DNA of 64,000 bases from an uncultured Chlorobiaceae bacterium (GCA_903843305.1 CAIMPI010000031.1:1-64000); one strand, 5' to 3'. Shown: positions 38,350-47,452, counted from the stretch's first letter. The notes: generated by a model from the letters alone, not told the origin. Numbers and translations are program-made.

Positions 38350-38742
38350 ATGAAAAATGTTCCTGACAGCCCTATGGGCAAGATGTATAAAGCGCATATT
38401 CAGTTTATTTTAGACAAGAACATTGAAGCATTGCTTGATCAATATACTGACGACGCATTGCTGATTAGCAGCTTTATGAAAAAGCCTCTTATTTATAAGG
38501 GTCGGAATGAGTTGCGTGAGCATATGCAGGGCATTCTTGGTATTCAAAACCTTGAAACAGAAATAATATTCTGGTCAGAGACGGTTGAGCCGCAAACCCT
38601 CATGATTACAGAACAAATCACCATGCAAACTGCTGATGGTGAAGCCAACATGCGCTTCGCAGATAGTTGGGTGCTTCGTGATGGCAAGATTGCTATTCAT
38701 TTTGCCGGAATGGTACAATATCCTGATGGATCTCTTGCATGA
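38350..38742 (+). CDS. NTF2/SnoaL-like small protein (copy 3)
   Basis: A 130-residue NTF2-like protein: MYKAHIQFILDKNIEALLDQY helix, TDDALLISSF turn, GRNELREHMQGIL helix and the late GEANMRFADSWVLRDGKI, then HFAGMV. The GEAN...GKI-x2-H-x2-GM pattern is shared with the protein at 34177, so it is its paralogue. A ribosome-binding site (aagggga) precedes the ATG. A DJ-1/PfpI gene follows after 54 bases, as for the first copy. Confidence 0.78.
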   Translation: MKNVPDSPMGKMYKAHIQFILDKNIEALLDQYTDDALLISSFMKKPLIYKGRNELREHMQGILGIQNLETEIIFWSETVEPQTLMITEQITMQTADGEANMRFADSWVLRDGKIAIHFAGMVQYPDGSLA

Positions 38743-38796
38743 TTAAGTAAAATAAATCCTCCGTTTTTTATCAATAATTCCTAAAAGTAAATATTC

Positions 38797-39627
38797 ATGA
38801 ATAAGAAAAAAGTTCTGGCGATTCTCTCTGAATATGGATACTGGGGAATCGAATTGGTTGGCCCCTTGAATAAACTTGAAGCAGCGGGTTATACTGTTGA
38901 TTTTATGACTCCCAACGGTAAACCCGCAGATGCTCTTCCTCCAAGCTTTGACTCAACCTATGTTGATCCACCACTTGGTATCTGTGTAACAACAAAGCAG
39001 CACGAAAATGATGTGAAAGCCTTTATTGATAAAAATCGTACATCTGCCCCACTCTCGCTTAAATCCTACATTCCAGAAAGACCCTACTATTCGGCAGCTA
39101 ATTTTCTAAGAAATCTCGAACAATATTATACCAAGGTCAAAGAATCTGTTGAGTTTCTAACCAGTGAATATGACGCGTTGTTTGTTGTTGGCGGAAGTGG
39201 ACCAATTGTTGATTTAGTGAACAATCAAAGCCTCCACGAGTTGATCTTGGGATTTTACAGAAAAGATCAGCCAGTTGCAGCAATTTGTTATGGTGTTGCA
39301 GCTCTTGTCTTTGCAAGAGATTTCAATGAACGAAAGAGCATTATAAAAGGTAAACATGTTACCGGGCATTGTATCGAATATGATTATCACGATGGAACAG
39401 GGTTTCTTCACACCGACTTTAATATGGGTCCCCCACCGTATGTTCTTGAATATCTCTTGACCGATGCAGTGGGCCCTTTTGGCCAGTATCATGGTAATTT
39501 TGGAAAAGAAACTTCTGTGATAGTTGATTATCCGTTTATAACAGCACGTTCATTACAATGTTCTTATGAAATGGGCGACAAATTTGTGGACGTGTTAAAC
39601 AATGGACTCAAAAGATATGGCTGGTAA
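38797..39627 (+). CDS. DJ-1/PfpI superfamily protein (copy 2)
   Basis: A 276-residue paralogue of the DJ-1-like protein at 34544. Shared landmarks are the N-terminal YWGIELVGPL (Glu19), STYVDPP, VVGGSGPIVDLV and the nucleophile elbow AAICYGVAALVFAR with Cys164. A DYHDGTGFLHTDFN segment near residue 196 is unlike copy 1 and may shape the pocket. Its 3' end overlaps the ThDP enzyme gene by 11-26 bases, so the two are translationally coupled. Confidence 0.86.
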   Translation: MNKKKVLAILSEYGYWGIELVGPLNKLEAAGYTVDFMTPNGKPADALPPSFDSTYVDPPLGICVTTKQHENDVKAFIDKNRTSAPLSLKSYIPERPYYSAANFLRNLEQYYTKVKESVEFLTSEYDALFVVGGSGPIVDLVNNQSLHELILGFYRKDQPVAAICYGVAALVFARDFNERKSIIKGKHVTGHCIEYDYHDGTGFLHTDFNMGPPPYVLEYLLTDAVGPFGQYHGNFGKETSVIVDYPFITARSLQCSYEMGDKFVDVLNNGLKRYGW

Positions 39628-41323
39628 AACTGGAAATCAAAAGATTCTGGAGCAGTTTGTTGCCGACGGGTTTACCTTTATGTTCGGCAACCCAGGTACA
39701 GTAGAGCAAGGTTTTCTTGATGCGCTCGCAGATTATCCTCAACTACATTACATTCTTGCCTTGCAAGAGTCTGTTGCCGTAATGATGGCTGATGGGTATG
39801 CGCGAGCGACAAAACGACCGGCACTTGTACAACTGCACAGTAGTCCTGGTATTGGTAATGCTGTTGGTGCGCTTTATCAGGCAAAACGAGGGCATGCCCC
39901 TCTTGTATGTATTGGCGGCGATGCAGGAGTCAAATATCTCAATATGGATGCCCAGATGGCTGCCGATCTTACAGCTATCATGGAGCCTGTGACAAAATAT
40001 GCTACGGTTGTTTATGACAGGAATTCCGTACTACGCACCCTGCGTCGTGCAATTAAAATTGCGTCAACCCCTCCGATGGGGCCGGTATACGTCTGCCTGC
40101 CGCTTGATGTTCTGAGTCAAATCAATGATGAAGAGGTTTTTCCGACTCATATTCCTGATACAGCAACCATACCCGCTGATGACAAAATAGCGCTTTTTGC
40201 GAGGGAGTTGCTTGGTGCCGCTAAACCGGTTATTTTCATCGGTGACGGAGTCGCCTATTCTCATGCTGAAAACGAACTGACTCGGGTTGCTGAGCTTATT
40301 GGCGCTGAGGTCTATGGTGTCGATGTTGGTGATCTCAATATGGATACGACGCATCCACTCTATTGTGGAACTACTGGTCATATGTTTGGAGCCGCCAGCT
40401 TGCCTATAACCATCAAAGCTGATGTGCTTCTGATTGTTGGTACCTATATGCTGCCTGAGGTATTTCCTGAGCTGGGTAATGTTTACAACAGTAATGCACG
40501 TGTCCTTCATATCGACTTGAATGCCTACGAGATTGCGAAAAACCATCGGGTCGATTACAGCTCAGTGTCAGATCCAAAACTGACACTGACCGAATTAGCG
40601 CAAAAGCTTCAGCAGCTTATTACTCCTCAGTATCGGCAAGATGCAGAGAAACGCACCCGGGAAATTCAGGATAATAACAAGAAAAGTCGGACTCATCAGT
40701 TTGAGCTGGATAGTGCGAACCGTGAATCTGTTCCGATGTTTATGTCCAGATTCATGGAAGAGCTTGCTCCAAGACTTCCTGAAGATGCAGTTATTTTTGA
40801 TGAAGCCCTTACCAATAGTCCTGCTCTGACGAGATATTTCCCGCCTCGGAAAATTGGTTCTTATTTCAGTACTCGAGGAGGTTCTCTTGGTGTTGGTTTT
40901 CCAGGCGCTATCGGGTTGAAGCTTGCCAATCCTGACAAAGTTGTTATAGGGTTTTCAGGTGATGGAGGCTCTATGTACACCATCCAGGCTCTCTCTTCGG
41001 CCAAAAGGCATAAGATCGGGGCCAAGTTTATTGTTTGTAATAATGGCGCTTATCGTTTGTTGCAGGTGAATATAAAAGAGTACTGGAAAGAGCAGCAAAT
41101 CGAGAATCGGGAGATGCCGGTTCCATTCGATTTATCGGTTCCGGAAACAAGATTTGATCTGCTTGCCCAGTCTATGGGGGTGGATGCCGTGAGGGTTGAA
41201 ACAGTTGAAGATATACCAGGAGCAATTACCAGGATGCTTGCTGACGATAAGCCGTTCCTGATTGACTTGGTACTTGAGGGAGATACACATCCTCATCTGG
41301 TCAATGTTCGATGTGGGCAGTAA
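39602..41323 (+). CDS. ThDP-dependent decarboxylase (benzoylformate decarboxylase / acetolactate synthase-like)
   Basis: A 573-residue thiamine-diphosphate enzyme with the standard three domains. The catalytic Glu56 lies in LALQESVAVMMADGYAR. The ThDP-magnesium motif runs from GDGGSMY near residue 454 to the NN pair about 28 residues later (FIVCNNGAY). HSSPGIGNAVGAL resembles benzoylformate decarboxylase more than acetolactate synthase, and no regulatory subunit gene is nearby. It should act on a 2-oxoacid, either decarboxylating it or condensing it with an aldehyde. An ATG at 39617 is an alternative start. Confidence 0.88.
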   Translation: MDSKDMAGKTGNQKILEQFVADGFTFMFGNPGTVEQGFLDALADYPQLHYILALQESVAVMMADGYARATKRPALVQLHSSPGIGNAVGALYQAKRGHAPLVCIGGDAGVKYLNMDAQMAADLTAIMEPVTKYATVVYDRNSVLRTLRRAIKIASTPPMGPVYVCLPLDVLSQINDEEVFPTHIPDTATIPADDKIALFARELLGAAKPVIFIGDGVAYSHAENELTRVAELIGAEVYGVDVGDLNMDTTHPLYCGTTGHMFGAASLPITIKADVLLIVGTYMLPEVFPELGNVYNSNARVLHIDLNAYEIAKNHRVDYSSVSDPKLTLTELAQKLQQLITPQYRQDAEKRTREIQDNNKKSRTHQFELDSANRESVPMFMSRFMEELAPRLPEDAVIFDEALTNSPALTRYFPPRKIGSYFSTRGGSLGVGFPGAIGLKLANPDKVVIGFSGDGGSMYTIQALSSAKRHKIGAKFIVCNNGAYRLLQVNIKEYWKEQQIENREMPVPFDLSVPETRFDLLAQSMGVDAVRVETVEDIPGAITRMLADDKPFLIDLVLEGDTHPHLVNVRCGQ

Positions 41324-41380
41324 CACCGTGTAAACACAGCGAAATCTTCTCTAATTAACATTTTTAAAGGAAGATAATTT

Positions 41381-41947
41381 ATGAAACTAAAGGATAAAAA
41401 AATCGCAATTCTCATGGAGAGCGATTTTTACGAACCGGAAATCTTCTATTACCAGCGCAGATTTCTTGAAGAAGGGGCCGATCTGCGCCTTCTTACCAGG
41501 CTTTGGGGACAAAACTCATTGACGTTTAAAGGTCATGAGTATCATATCCCACTTGAGGTATCTGGAACTTTTGAGGGGATCAGTGATGAAGAACTTTCAA
41601 CGTATGCCGCAATCATTGTTCCGGCAGGCATGGTTTCCGACAGACTCCGTTATACTGATGATCTAAAGGTAGTTCCGCCTGCCTCGACTTTCATGAAGCG
41701 CGCGTTTGGAAATAAAAAAATCATCAAGGGGGTAATCTGTCATGGATTATGGCTGCTTGCTCCTGTACGGGAAGTTATTGCAGGCCGTAAACTTGTCTGT
41801 CACAACAACTTGTATAGTGATGCCAAGGCTTACGGTGCAGAGTTTATTGACCAGGATGTTGTTGTTGACCATGATTTGGTTACAGCGAGAACCGGTGGAC
41901 ATTGCCATCTTTTTGCAAGAAAGATTATTGATTTGATCCCCAATTAA
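41381..41947 (+). CDS. DJ-1/PfpI family protein (copy 3, short PfpI type)
   Basis: A 188-residue PfpI-like protein. The nucleophile elbow is GVICHGLWLLAP with Cys120-His121, as in PfpI, and the acidic partner is in SDFYEPEIFYY (Glu18/Glu20). AAIIVPAGMVSD is the glycine turn. VVVDHDLVTARTGGHCHLFARKI near the C-terminus matches the ending of the PfpI group. It is shorter than the other two and more likely a different activity within the same superfamily. Confidence 0.87.
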   Translation: MKLKDKKIAILMESDFYEPEIFYYQRRFLEEGADLRLLTRLWGQNSLTFKGHEYHIPLEVSGTFEGISDEELSTYAAIIVPAGMVSDRLRYTDDLKVVPPASTFMKRAFGNKKIIKGVICHGLWLLAPVREVIAGRKLVCHNNLYSDAKAYGAEFIDQDVVVDHDLVTARTGGHCHLFARKIIDLIPN

Positions 41948-41962
41948 TTAATCCGATCCATC

Positions 41963-42376
41963 ATGAAATTTGTTCATGTAGCACTTTCCTGCTCTGATCT
42001 GGAGAAAACCGAGAAGTTTTATAGTAAATATTTTGGGTTTAAAAGAGCAAGATATATCCCTCTTGGTGACGGCAATGCCATTGTTTTTATCAAATGTGGT
42101 GATTTTTATCTTGAGCTTTTCAGAGCCGAATCCCCAAGACCGATTCCACAGGCTGATAAAGATGGACAGAATTATCCCGGCTGGCGGCACATCGCTTTTC
42201 AGGTCGATAGTCTTGATGCATTTATTGCAGAGTTCAACAACGAGCTTGATATCTCTCTCGGGCCTCTCGATTTCAGCAGTTTTATCCCGAATTGGAAATC
42301 TGTATGGGTTAAAGACCCAGACGGAAACATCATTGAAATAAGTCAGGGTTACCAAGATGATTTAACCGGAGTTTGA
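41963..42376 (+). CDS. VOC-superfamily protein (glyoxalase/dioxygenase fold)
   Basis: A 137-residue vicinal-oxygen-chelate protein made of two beta-alpha-beta3 halves. MKFVHVALSCSDLEKTEKFY carries the first metal-binding His (residue 5); WRHIAFQVDSLDAF carries the second; VKDPDGNIIEISQ near the end carries the conserved Glu. A complete ligand set is therefore likely. Glyoxalase I is one possibility given the DJ-1 and MBL neighbours, but the family is catalytically diverse. Confidence 0.87.
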   Translation: MKFVHVALSCSDLEKTEKFYSKYFGFKRARYIPLGDGNAIVFIKCGDFYLELFRAESPRPIPQADKDGQNYPGWRHIAFQVDSLDAFIAEFNNELDISLGPLDFSSFIPNWKSVWVKDPDGNIIEISQGYQDDLTGV

Positions 42377-42378
42377 TT

Positions 42379-44475
42379 ATGGTACAAAAAAAAAATATTG
42401 TTATTGAAAGGGGTGCTGCTCATCCGCTTGGCGCTACACCTGATGCCAACGGAGTAAACTTTTCAATTTTTTCTGAAAACGCTTCAGGCATAGAGTTGTG
42501 CCTTTTCGACAGGCACGATGATTTTCATCCATTCCAGACCGTAAAGTTAGATCCCGGTATCAACCATACGTTCCATTTCTGGCATGTCTATATCAGGGGT
42601 TTAAAAGCTGGCACTCATTATGCCTATCGAGTCGATGGAGTTTATGCACCAGATCAGGGTCATTTATTCAACAGGAACAAGGTTGTAATAGATCCTTATG
42701 CTCGAGGTAATACCGATGAACTTTATGACAGGGGAGAGGCTTGTCATGATAGAGATAATATCACAACGTCAATGCGTAGCGTAGTCATTGATGAAAAAAA
42801 GTATGACTGGGAGGGGGATAAGCCGCTGAACACCCCTATGAAAGACAGCATTATTTATGAAATGCATGTTCGCGGATTTACTAAAGACGATTCAAGCGGC
42901 GTTAAACACTCCGGGACATTTCGTGGAGTCGTTGAAAAGATTCCTTATCTCAAAAAGCTTGGAGTTACAGCAGTCGAGCTCCTTCCTGTTTTTGAGTTTG
43001 ACACGAAGCAGGTACTGAAAACCATGCCTGATGGAACGGAGCTTAAGAACTATTGGGGGTATAGTACGGTAGGTTTTTTTGCTCCAGTAGGGAGGTACTG
43101 TTGTAAGCCAGAAGAGGGAGACCATCTCAACGAATTCCGTGATATGGTTAAGGCTTTCCATAAAGCAGGTATCGAAGTTATTCTTGATGTTGTTTTTAAT
43201 CACACCGACGAAGGAAACCATAAAGGGCCAGTACTCTGTTTTAAGGCGATAGACAATGCCATTTATTACCATCTGGTTGATGGTGATAAAAAGTATTACA
43301 TGGATTATACAGGGTGCGGTAATACCGTTAATTGTAATCACCCAATTGTTGAAAAATTTATTACGGACTGCCTTGCGTTTTGGGTTAACGTTATGCACGT
43401 CGATGGTTTCCGGTTCGATGAGGGTTCGGTGTTGAGTCGAGGAGAAGATGGTCGTCCTCTTGCTCATGCTCCAGTGATCTGGAATGTTGAGCTGATGGAT
43501 ACGTTTGTCAATACAAAACTGATTGCCGAGGCATGGGACGCTGCAGGTGTTTATCAGATCGGTTCATTTCCCGGCTACCGATGGGCAGAATGGAATGGTC
43601 GTTACCGTGATGATATCCGCAGATTTGTTAAAGGCGATGGCGGGATGGCAGCAACGGTAGCATCAAAGCTGTCGGGTTCAAGCGATATCTACCAGCATAG
43701 TCGGCACACTCCCTTGAATTCCATCAACTTTATTACCTGCCATGATGGATTTACCATGATGGATCTGGTGTCGTACAATGAAAAGCACAACTTTGCCAAC
43801 GGTGAGGATAATCGGGATGGCAATGATGGCAACGACAGTTGGAACCATGGAGTTGAAGGCGCAACCGATGATCCTGGCATTAACGAGTTCCGGAAGCGTG
43901 AAATAAAAAACTTTATCTCAATTCTTATGCTTTCCCAGGGCGTCCCCATGATCCTTGGTGGTGATGAATTCGGACGCACACAACAAGGCAACAACAATAC
44001 TTATTGTCAGGATAACAAGCTTAATTGGTTCGACTGGCAACTGACAGAAAAAAATAATGATCTCCTTCATTATTTTACAGAAATGATCAAGCTTCGCAGA
44101 TCATTATCCTCATTGAGACGCTATAGTTTTTACGATGGCAAAGCAATCAATAGCAGAGGAATGCGTGATATTGAATGGCATGGATGCAGGCTGCTTGCGC
44201 CGGGCTGGAATGATCCTGAATGCAGGGTGCTGGCATTCACTATTGCCTCTTTTGTTGAAAGCGAGCCTGATATACATGTTATGCTCAATATGAGTATGGA
44301 AAACCTTGACTTTGAAATTCCGCAAATTGACACTTTTGAGTGGTTGCGTTCAGCGGATACATCATTGCAATCTCCTCAGGATATTGTAGATATTCGAAAG
44401 GCAAATGTTATTGTCGAAAAGAGTTACAATGTTAAAGCCCATTCTTCTGTAATTTTAGTCTCAAAAGCGAGGTAA
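42379..44475 (+). CDS. glgX: Glycogen debranching enzyme GlgX
   Basis: GlgX hydrolyses alpha-1,6 branch points of limit-dextrin glycogen, releasing short maltodextrins. It has the N-terminal CBM48 (HPLGATPDANGVNFSIFSENAS), region I DVVFNHT, nucleophile Asp in GFRFDEGSVL, acid/base Glu in LIAEAWDAAG, and Asp in ITCHDGF. FGRTQQGNNNTYCQDN is characteristic of GlgX/isoamylase. At 698 residues it is full length. The ATG at 42379 starts 2 bases after the VOC gene stop. Confidence 0.95.
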   Translation: MVQKKNIVIERGAAHPLGATPDANGVNFSIFSENASGIELCLFDRHDDFHPFQTVKLDPGINHTFHFWHVYIRGLKAGTHYAYRVDGVYAPDQGHLFNRNKVVIDPYARGNTDELYDRGEACHDRDNITTSMRSVVIDEKKYDWEGDKPLNTPMKDSIIYEMHVRGFTKDDSSGVKHSGTFRGVVEKIPYLKKLGVTAVELLPVFEFDTKQVLKTMPDGTELKNYWGYSTVGFFAPVGRYCCKPEEGDHLNEFRDMVKAFHKAGIEVILDVVFNHTDEGNHKGPVLCFKAIDNAIYYHLVDGDKKYYMDYTGCGNTVNCNHPIVEKFITDCLAFWVNVMHVDGFRFDEGSVLSRGEDGRPLAHAPVIWNVELMDTFVNTKLIAEAWDAAGVYQIGSFPGYRWAEWNGRYRDDIRRFVKGDGGMAATVASKLSGSSDIYQHSRHTPLNSINFITCHDGFTMMDLVSYNEKHNFANGEDNRDGNDGNDSWNHGVEGATDDPGINEFRKREIKNFISILMLSQGVPMILGGDEFGRTQQGNNNTYCQDNKLNWFDWQLTEKNNDLLHYFTEMIKLRRSLSSLRRYSFYDGKAINSRGMRDIEWHGCRLLAPGWNDPECRVLAFTIASFVESEPDIHVMLNMSMENLDFEIPQIDTFEWLRSADTSLQSPQDIVDIRKANVIVEKSYNVKAHSSVILVSKAR

Positions 44476-44478
44476 ACA

Positions 44479-46647
44479 ATGGAAAAAAACAAATTTGAGT
44501 TTACATTTTCTGATACGATTCAGGGATATGTAACCCATTTCGATTGGGATAAGCAGATTTTTTGTCTTGACACTTCAGATGGAAGAACTTTCGAAGTCAA
44601 ACTCGCTGCGAATATTTATGCTGAATTAGTCAGAAATCTCGGTGAGGCGTTTATTGACTGTACAGGTCAGATAAAGGATATGCTTGCCCCTGGCAGATTT
44701 CTCTATGTTTACGGAGTCTTCTTTCCTGAAGATGAAGTCAAGTTTGAAGCCAAGCATTTAGTATTTCTCGGTAAGGATGAACAAGAGTTTCGTTTTGAGA
44801 AACAGGACTGGTGGATCAAGCAGATTCGTCAACTCGGTGACTTTTATCTTAAAGCCCAGTTTCCTGATGGTGATGTTGACTACCGTAAATACAAAACCAA
44901 CCTTTCACTTGAGGGAGAACAAACTGGTAATTTCCGTCAGGAAACTGATACCATGTCACGTCTTGTCTATGGTTTTGCAACAGCTTACCTTTTGACTGGC
45001 GATGATCGATATCTTGAAGGCGCAGAAAAAGGTACGGTCTATTTACGTGAGCACATGCGCTGCAAGGATACCAGTGAAAACATCACTTACTGGTACCATG
45101 GTATTGATGTCAAAGGAAAACACGAACGGAAGATTTTTGCTTCAGAATTCGGTGATGACTATGATGCCATCCCGGCCTATGAGCAGATTTATGCGCTTGC
45201 TGGCCCGACACAGACATACCGAGTAACCGGCGATCCCGAGATTGCGAGCGATATTGATATGACGCTTAATCTTTTTGACAAGTACTTTTATGATCGGCAA
45301 CTTGGCGGTTATTTCTCACATATTGATCCAGTGACCTTCGATCCAAACGCAGAATCTCTTGTGGGCAATCGTGGACGCAAGAACTGGAACAGTGTCGGTG
45401 ACCATGCGCCAGCTTACCTGATTAATGCCTATCTTGCCACAGGTGACGAGCGTCTGAAAAAGATGCTTGTCAACACGGCCGATACTATCACAGAGCATTT
45501 TCCTGACTATGAGCACAGTGCTTTCGTACAGGAAAAGTTCCATGCTAATTGGGAACATGATTCCACCCATGGCTGGCAGCAGAATCGGGGTGTTGTAGGT
45601 CATAATCTGAAAATTGCCTGGAACTTGACTCGTATCAACAGTGTTGAAGGTCTTGAGCCAGAAAAAAGTGCAGCTTACATGGAATTTGCCCACAAAATCG
45701 CAGCTCTTATGCCTGAACATGGTTGTGACCGGCAACGTGGCGGCTGGTACGATGTTGTTGAAAGAACTCTTGAAGACGGCCAGAAATTCCACCGGTATGC
45801 ATGGCATGACCGTAAAGCATGGTGGCAGCAGGAACAGGGAATACTTGCCTATCTTATTCTTTTTGGCACAACTGGCAAAAAAGAGTATCTCAAGCACGCC
45901 AGAGAGTCCAGCGCTTTTTACAGCGCATGGTTCCTTGATCAGGACAGCGGCGGGATATATTTTAACGTATTGGCTACTGGTATTCCATATTTGCTGGGTA
46001 CTGAAAGGCTCAAGGGCAGTCACAGCATGAGTGGTTATCACTCATTTGAACTGGCCTATCTTGCTACTGTCTACCAGAACTTGCTGATTACCAAACAGCA
46101 CCTTGACCTCTATTTTAAACCATATCCTAATGGCTTTAAGGACAACATTCTTCGTGTTGCCCCTGACATTCTCCCTGCAGGATGTGTCAAGATTGAAACT
46201 GTATGGATCGATGGAAAGGAGTATCAGGATTTTGATGCTGATAATCTTACGGTAAAGCTTCCAGAAACTCAAAATCGTGTTAAAGTTCAGGTTCGCCTTG
46301 TTCCGGTTGGCAGTGTCGAACATTTCACGATGACTGTTGATCAGGATGGTGACATTCTCAAATTGACACTTTCAGGTGAACTGGATCATGTGGCAATTCA
46401 CTCATTCAGAAAAAATCTTGTAGAGATTGCCTCTAAAAATCCCGCCAAAGTAGCTTTTGATATGACAGCGCTTCAGTCCCTCGTTGAAGAAGCAGTACGC
46501 ACAATAATATTCGAGAAGCAGAAAATGAATATTGATTGTGACGTCTATATTTGCGGAGCAAATGAAGAGGTTAAGACGTTCTTTGATCGTGAAGAGCTTG
46601 CTGAGGAGGTTGTTTTACTTGATACTTACGATAAGTCAAAAATGTAG
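44479..46647 (+). CDS. AGE-family epimerase/isomerase fused to a C-terminal STAS domain
   Basis: A 722-residue three-part protein. Residues 1-105 form a beta-rich domain (IQGYVTHFDWDKQIFCLDT). Residues about 110-545 are an AGE (N-acyl-glucosamine 2-epimerase/cellobiose epimerase) alpha/alpha-barrel, with GHNLKIAW, WHDRKAWWQQEQG and MSGYHSFELAYL holding the typical His/Glu residues. Residues about 615-722 are a STAS domain aligning with SpoIIAA through the SGELDH motif. At the SpoIIAA phosphorylation position the usual Asp-Ser is replaced by Val-Glu (669-670). It begins 3 bases after glgX stop. The epimerase substrate is unknown. Confidence 0.86.
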   Translation: MEKNKFEFTFSDTIQGYVTHFDWDKQIFCLDTSDGRTFEVKLAANIYAELVRNLGEAFIDCTGQIKDMLAPGRFLYVYGVFFPEDEVKFEAKHLVFLGKDEQEFRFEKQDWWIKQIRQLGDFYLKAQFPDGDVDYRKYKTNLSLEGEQTGNFRQETDTMSRLVYGFATAYLLTGDDRYLEGAEKGTVYLREHMRCKDTSENITYWYHGIDVKGKHERKIFASEFGDDYDAIPAYEQIYALAGPTQTYRVTGDPEIASDIDMTLNLFDKYFYDRQLGGYFSHIDPVTFDPNAESLVGNRGRKNWNSVGDHAPAYLINAYLATGDERLKKMLVNTADTITEHFPDYEHSAFVQEKFHANWEHDSTHGWQQNRGVVGHNLKIAWNLTRINSVEGLEPEKSAAYMEFAHKIAALMPEHGCDRQRGGWYDVVERTLEDGQKFHRYAWHDRKAWWQQEQGILAYLILFGTTGKKEYLKHARESSAFYSAWFLDQDSGGIYFNVLATGIPYLLGTERLKGSHSMSGYHSFELAYLATVYQNLLITKQHLDLYFKPYPNGFKDNILRVAPDILPAGCVKIETVWIDGKEYQDFDADNLTVKLPETQNRVKVQVRLVPVGSVEHFTMTVDQDGDILKLTLSGELDHVAIHSFRKNLVEIASKNPAKVAFDMTALQSLVEEAVRTIIFEKQKMNIDCDVYICGANEEVKTFFDREELAEEVVLLDTYDKSKM

Positions 46648-46678
46648 TATTAATTAGTTATAACCTACTATTACAATT

Positions 46679-47452
46679 ATGACAGATGTATTGTTTCTTG
46701 TCAGTGTAACAGGTTTAGTAATGGCTGTTTCGGTGTTATGCCTTCTGATCATTAGAAAAGTGTATGGGCATTCATTGATGGCTAAGCATAATGATGTTGC
46801 CGGGTTTATTTATGCGGTAATTGGAGTTATTTATGCTGTTTTACTTGCATTTGTTGTAATTGTGGAGTGGGAGATGTTTCGGGACGCCGATGGCAAAGTT
46901 CAGGAAGAGGTTCAGTGTATGGCCTCGGTGTTCCGTGACGTTGAGGTGTTCGATGAACCACAGAAATCATTAGTCGCGAAGGAAATTGTAAACTATACCA
47001 ATATCGTGATCAATGAAGAGTGGGCATTGATGGCTAAAGAGGAAGCAAGTGAAAAGGCGGTGAAATCGATCAGGCGTATTTTTACCCTGGTAACAGAAAT
47101 CAACCCCGCAAATGAGCATCAAAAAATTTGGTATCAGGAAATTGTCACCAGGCTTAATAACTTTCATAACGCACGAAACCATAGAGTGCAAGCAGCCAAG
47201 GAAAGTATTCCTGACTTCATGTGGAGTATAATGATTGTCGGTGCCGTAATTACCATAGGTTTCAGTTTTCTCTTTGGTACAGAGAATTTATGGGCACAAT
47301 CTTTTATGGTTGCGTCACTTGCAGGAATAATTACTCTTGTACTTCTTTTGATTGTTGCTCTTGATCATCCCTATGCAGGTATCATCATTGTAAAACCAGA
47401 AGCCTTTGTGGATCAGCTCGTTCGTTTTAAGGACTTTCTTGTAACGCAATAA
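46679..47452 (+). CDS. DUF4239-like membrane protein
   Basis: A 257-residue integral membrane protein with two N-terminal spans (VLFLVSVTGLVMAVSVLCLLII and FIYAVIGVIYAVLLAFVVIV), a cytoplasmic or periplasmic helical middle of about 120 residues, and two C-terminal spans. DVAGFIYAVIGVIYAVLLAF with a following EWEMFRDAD is the hallmark of the DUF4239/bestrophin-like family. It is the last gene of the cluster, 31 bases after the AGE-STAS gene. No function is established. Confidence 0.83.
   Translation: MTDVLFLVSVTGLVMAVSVLCLLIIRKVYGHSLMAKHNDVAGFIYAVIGVIYAVLLAFVVIVEWEMFRDADGKVQEEVQCMASVFRDVEVFDEPQKSLVAKEIVNYTNIVINEEWALMAKEEASEKAVKSIRRIFTLVTEINPANEHQKIWYQEIVTRLNNFHNARNHRVQAAKESIPDFMWSIMIVGAVITIGFSFLFGTENLWAQSFMVASLAGIITLVLLLIVALDHPYAGIIIVKPEAFVDQLVRFKDFLVTQ

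Noticed and set aside
45316-46041. 241-codon minus-strand ORF
   Set aside because: Antisense shadow of the AGE-STAS gene, which has clear domain motifs.
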